In this document: piece by piece, positions 5,431-7,652 of the stretch
How the letters are laid out: each line of letters opens with the position of its first letter
Position numbering within the stretch: the first letter of the stretch is position 1
Assembly: GCA_003131985.1 (NCBI GenBank)
Contig: PKWH01000131.1
Location: 1,651 to 9,302 of the forward strand
Source of the DNA: Acidobacteriota bacterium
GTDB lineage: Bacteria; Acidobacteriota; Terriglobia; Acidiferrales; UBA7541
Direction: 5' to 3'
DNA length: 7,652 bases
Position numbers and translations under genes: made by a program
The notes under the pieces: model-generated
Database searches by the model: none
Told to the model about the DNA's origin: nothing
Seen by the model: the letters and a program-made list of their open reading frames with translations, nothing else

Positions 5431-7652
5431 AAGCATCGTATCGAAAAAGCGGCTGTGCTGGGTGCTGGAACGATGGGCGCGCGGATTGCGGCTCATCTCG
5501 CCAACGCCGGAATTCCGTGCTATTTGCTCGATATAGTTCCGAAGGAATTGAATGCCGAGGAGAAACGCAAAGGGATGACTTTGGAAACTCCCGCGGTGCG
5601 AAATCGGATCGTGCTGGCGGGGCTGGAAGGCGCGAAGAAAGCGCGCCCTGCGGCGTTTTTCACGCCGGAGACGGCGCGATTGGTGACACCGGGAAACTTT
5701 GAAGACAACCTGGCATGGTGCGGGGAGGTGGATTGGATTATCGAGGCTGTCGCGGAAAATCTGGAGATCAAGCGGAACCTCTTCTCGCGCATTGATGCAA
5801 TTCGCAAGCCGGGAAGCATCGTGACGTCGAATACTTCAGGACTGCCAATCAAACTGATCGCCGAAGGGCGCTCGGAAGACTTCCAACAGCATTGGGGGGG
5901 CACGCACTTTTTTAATCCGCCGCGCTACATGAAACTTGTGGAGCTGATTGCAGGACCGAAGACAAAACCCGAGGTGCTGGAATCGCTCGAGCAAATTTGC
6001 GATTTGAGGTTGGGCAAAGGTGTTGTGCCGGCGAAAGACACGCCGAATTTCATCGCCAACCGAATTGGCACTTTTTCGATGCTAAATGCGCTGCGCCAGA
6101 TGCAAGCGATGGACATGACCATCGAGGAAGTGGACGCGTGCACGGGGCAGGCGCTTGGTTGGCCGAAGTCGGCGACATTTCGGACGGCGGATTTGGTGGG
6201 CCTGGACGTGCTCGTCAACGTGATTCGCAATATTTATGAAAATGCGCCCGACGACGAATCGAGGGAGATGTACCGCGTGCCCAAATTTGTGGAAGACATG
6301 GTCGCTCGCGGTTGGCTTGGCGACAAAACGGGCGGCGGTTTTTACAAACGCGTGAAAAAGGGAGCGGAATCAGAAATTCTGACGCTGGACTGGAAGAAGA
6401 TGGAATACCGGCCGCGGCAGAAGGCGAAGTTCGGTTCGATAGAAGCGGGTAAGGGAATTGAGGATACGCGCGAGCGATTGCGCGCGCTGACGGGCCCGGG
6501 CCTGGCCGGTAAAGGTGGCGATAAGGCAAATCAGTTCATGTGGGGCGGTATCACTGAGATGTGCCTTTACGCCGCGCGGCGCGTTCCGGAAATTGCAAAC
6601 AGCATATTGGATGTGGACCGCGCGATCCGTTGGGGCTTTGCGTGGGAGCTTGGCCCGTTCGAAATGTGGAACGCGATTGGCGTTGAGCGGATGGCCCAAG
6701 CTCTTGAACGCGATGGTAAAGAGATGCCGCCGTTAGCCATGAAAGTGCTCGCCACGCCGAAGAAGGTTTTCTACGAAACGGAAAAGGGCAGAGCGAAGTA
6801 CTTTGACGTCGCGACGGGCAGCCTGAAACCGGTGGAGGAGCCGGCGGGCATTATTATTTTGAAGTCGCTGAAGGATCGTACACCGGTGGTGCAAAGCAAT
6901 GCTGGGGCGAGCCTTATCGATCTCGGCGATGGAGTGGTTTGCTGCGAATTCCACGCGAAGATGAATTCGATTGGCGGGGATATTGTGGCGATGATTCACG
7001 CGGGGATCGGGCGGCTGAACTCGGAATTTGACGCCATGGTGATCGCTAACCAGGCGCCAAATTTTTCAGTAGGCGCAAATTTGATGCTTCTGCTGATCGG
7101 CGCGCAAGAAGGCGAGTGGGACGACATCCACATGGCCGTACGCCAATTCCAGCGTGTGAATATGGCGATAAAGTACGCGCCGGCTCCCATAGTCGCGGCC
7201 CCGCAAGGAATGGCGCTAGGAGGCGGATGCGAGATCAGCATGCACTCAGCGCGGATTCAGGTGGCGGGAGAGTCTTACATCGGACTGGTCGAGACGGGCG
7301 TTGGTTTGGTTCCCGGTGGAGGCGGAACGAAGGAAATGCTTATCCGCGCGAACGAGCACTCGGCGGGCGGCGAAAGTCTGGATTTATTTCACGCGCTCAA
7401 ACCTGTGTTTGAGACGATTGCAATGGCGAAAGTATCTACCAGCGGGGAAGAAGCGCGCTCGCTAGGATTCTTGCGGCCTTCGGACCAGATCTCCATGAAT
7501 CGCGACCGGCAAGTAGCGGACGCAAAGCAAACTGCGTTGGCGATGGTTCGCGCTGGATATCATGCGCCCGCGCCCACCGAAATCCGCGTGCTTGGAAATG
7601 AGTTCCTTGCAGCGGCGAAACTGGCAATACATATGCTTGTGCGCGGCGAGTT
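5428..7652 (+). CDS. fadN: Bifunctional 3-hydroxyacyl-CoA dehydrogenase / enoyl-CoA hydratase, FadN type, C-terminus outside window
   Basis: Beta-oxidation enzyme: hydrates enoyl-CoA and oxidises 3-hydroxyacyl-CoA with NAD+ in the cytosol. I read the frame by hand; it is open for 741 codons to the right edge, and FadN proteins are about 790 residues. The dehydrogenase comes first, the reverse of FadB/FadJ order. The NAD-binding fold has GAGTMG at 12-17 and an acidic Asp35 ending strand two. Active-site residues are SNTS 134-137, His160 in GTHFFNPP, Glu172 (12 residues on, as in human HADH) and Asn211 in NFIANR. FRTADLVGLDV and GGGFYK lie in the C-terminal dehydrogenase domain. A second helical domain covers ~360-450. 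The crotonase domain (~485 onward) has NFSVGANL at 545-552, GMALGGGCE at 594-602 (Glu602) and LVETGVGLVPGGGG with Glu622. The two Glu are 20 apart, as in active hydratases, so both activities look intact. A seven-G run at 5894-5900 does not break the frame. In Bacillus, fadA (thiolase) and fadE follow; downstream is not visible here. Confidence 0.96.
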   Translation, partial: MKHRIEKAAVLGAGTMGARIAAHLANAGIPCYLLDIVPKELNAEEKRKGMTLETPAVRNRIVLAGLEGAKKARPAAFFTPETARLVTPGNFEDNLAWCGEVDWIIEAVAENLEIKRNLFSRIDAIRKPGSIVTSNTSGLPIKLIAEGRSEDFQQHWGGTHFFNPPRYMKLVELIAGPKTKPEVLESLEQICDLRLGKGVVPAKDTPNFIANRIGTFSMLNALRQMQAMDMTIEEVDACTGQALGWPKSATFRTADLVGLDVLVNVIRNIYENAPDDESREMYRVPKFVEDMVARGWLGDKTGGGFYKRVKKGAESEILTLDWKKMEYRPRQKAKFGSIEAGKGIEDTRERLRALTGPGLAGKGGDKANQFMWGGITEMCLYAARRVPEIANSILDVDRAIRWGFAWELGPFEMWNAIGVERMAQALERDGKEMPPLAMKVLATPKKVFYETEKGRAKYFDVATGSLKPVEEPAGIIILKSLKDRTPVVQSNAGASLIDLGDGVVCCEFHAKMNSIGGDIVAMIHAGIGRLNSEFDAMVIANQAPNFSVGANLMLLLIGAQEGEWDDIHMAVRQFQRVNMAIKYAPAPIVAAPQGMALGGGCEISMHSARIQVAGESYIGLVETGVGLVPGGGGTKEMLIRANEHSAGGESLDLFHALKPVFETIAMAKVSTSGEEARSLGFLRPSDQISMNRDRQVADAKQTALAMVRAGYHAPAPTEIRVLGNEFLAAAKLAIHMLVRGE

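Noticed and set aside
1..7652. Defence island, CRISPR, toxin-antitoxin, secretion or biosynthetic cluster
   Set aside because: No direct-repeat array, no transposase or integrase, no small paired genes. The four large genes are ordinary metabolic or peptidase families.

Overview
The window looks like an ordinary chromosomal stretch of a moderately GC-rich bacterium. The gene set is an exported M13 metallopeptidase, a GTP-type PEP carboxykinase, a RssA-like patatin and a FadN-type beta-oxidation fusion. Together with the frequent TTG/GTG starts after purine-rich Shine-Dalgarno sites, this suggests Acidobacteriota or a similar heterotrophic soil lineage. That assignment is inference from gene content, not from a marker gene. 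I see no rRNA, tRNA, CRISPR array, insertion sequence or integrase.

Layout. Positions 1-1787 (minus) hold most of an exported M13 (neprilysin-like) zinc metallopeptidase; its C-terminus lies beyond the left edge. Positions 1920-3683 (minus) hold a complete GTP-dependent PEP carboxykinase (pckG), lying upstream of the peptidase and in the same direction. A compact control region for pckG at about 3684-3800 has a sigma70-like promoter, a 17-base imperfect palindrome over the -10 box and a foldable leader. Positions 3851-4114 (plus) may encode a small protein of unknown function. Positions 4115-4410 form a convergent spacer with no convincing gene, different codon-like composition and a long-armed inverted repeat. 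Positions 4411-5304 (minus) encode a patatin-like acylhydrolase. A short divergent promoter region (5305-5427) leads into the plus-strand FadN-type 3-hydroxyacyl-CoA dehydrogenase/enoyl-CoA hydratase (5428 to beyond the right edge).

How the genes may work together (inference). The peptidase would process peptides outside the cytoplasm. The patatin would release fatty acids from lipids. FadN would carry out two steps of beta-oxidation, and PEP carboxykinase would return the carbon to gluconeogenesis from oxaloacetate. This is a coherent growth-on-peptides-and-lipids theme, but these are common housekeeping families and nothing shows that they form one regulated system.

I found no convincing undescribed system. 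The items most worth a second look are the palindrome and structured leader upstream of pckG, the inverted repeat and atypical composition at 4115-4410, and the orphan small gene at 3851.
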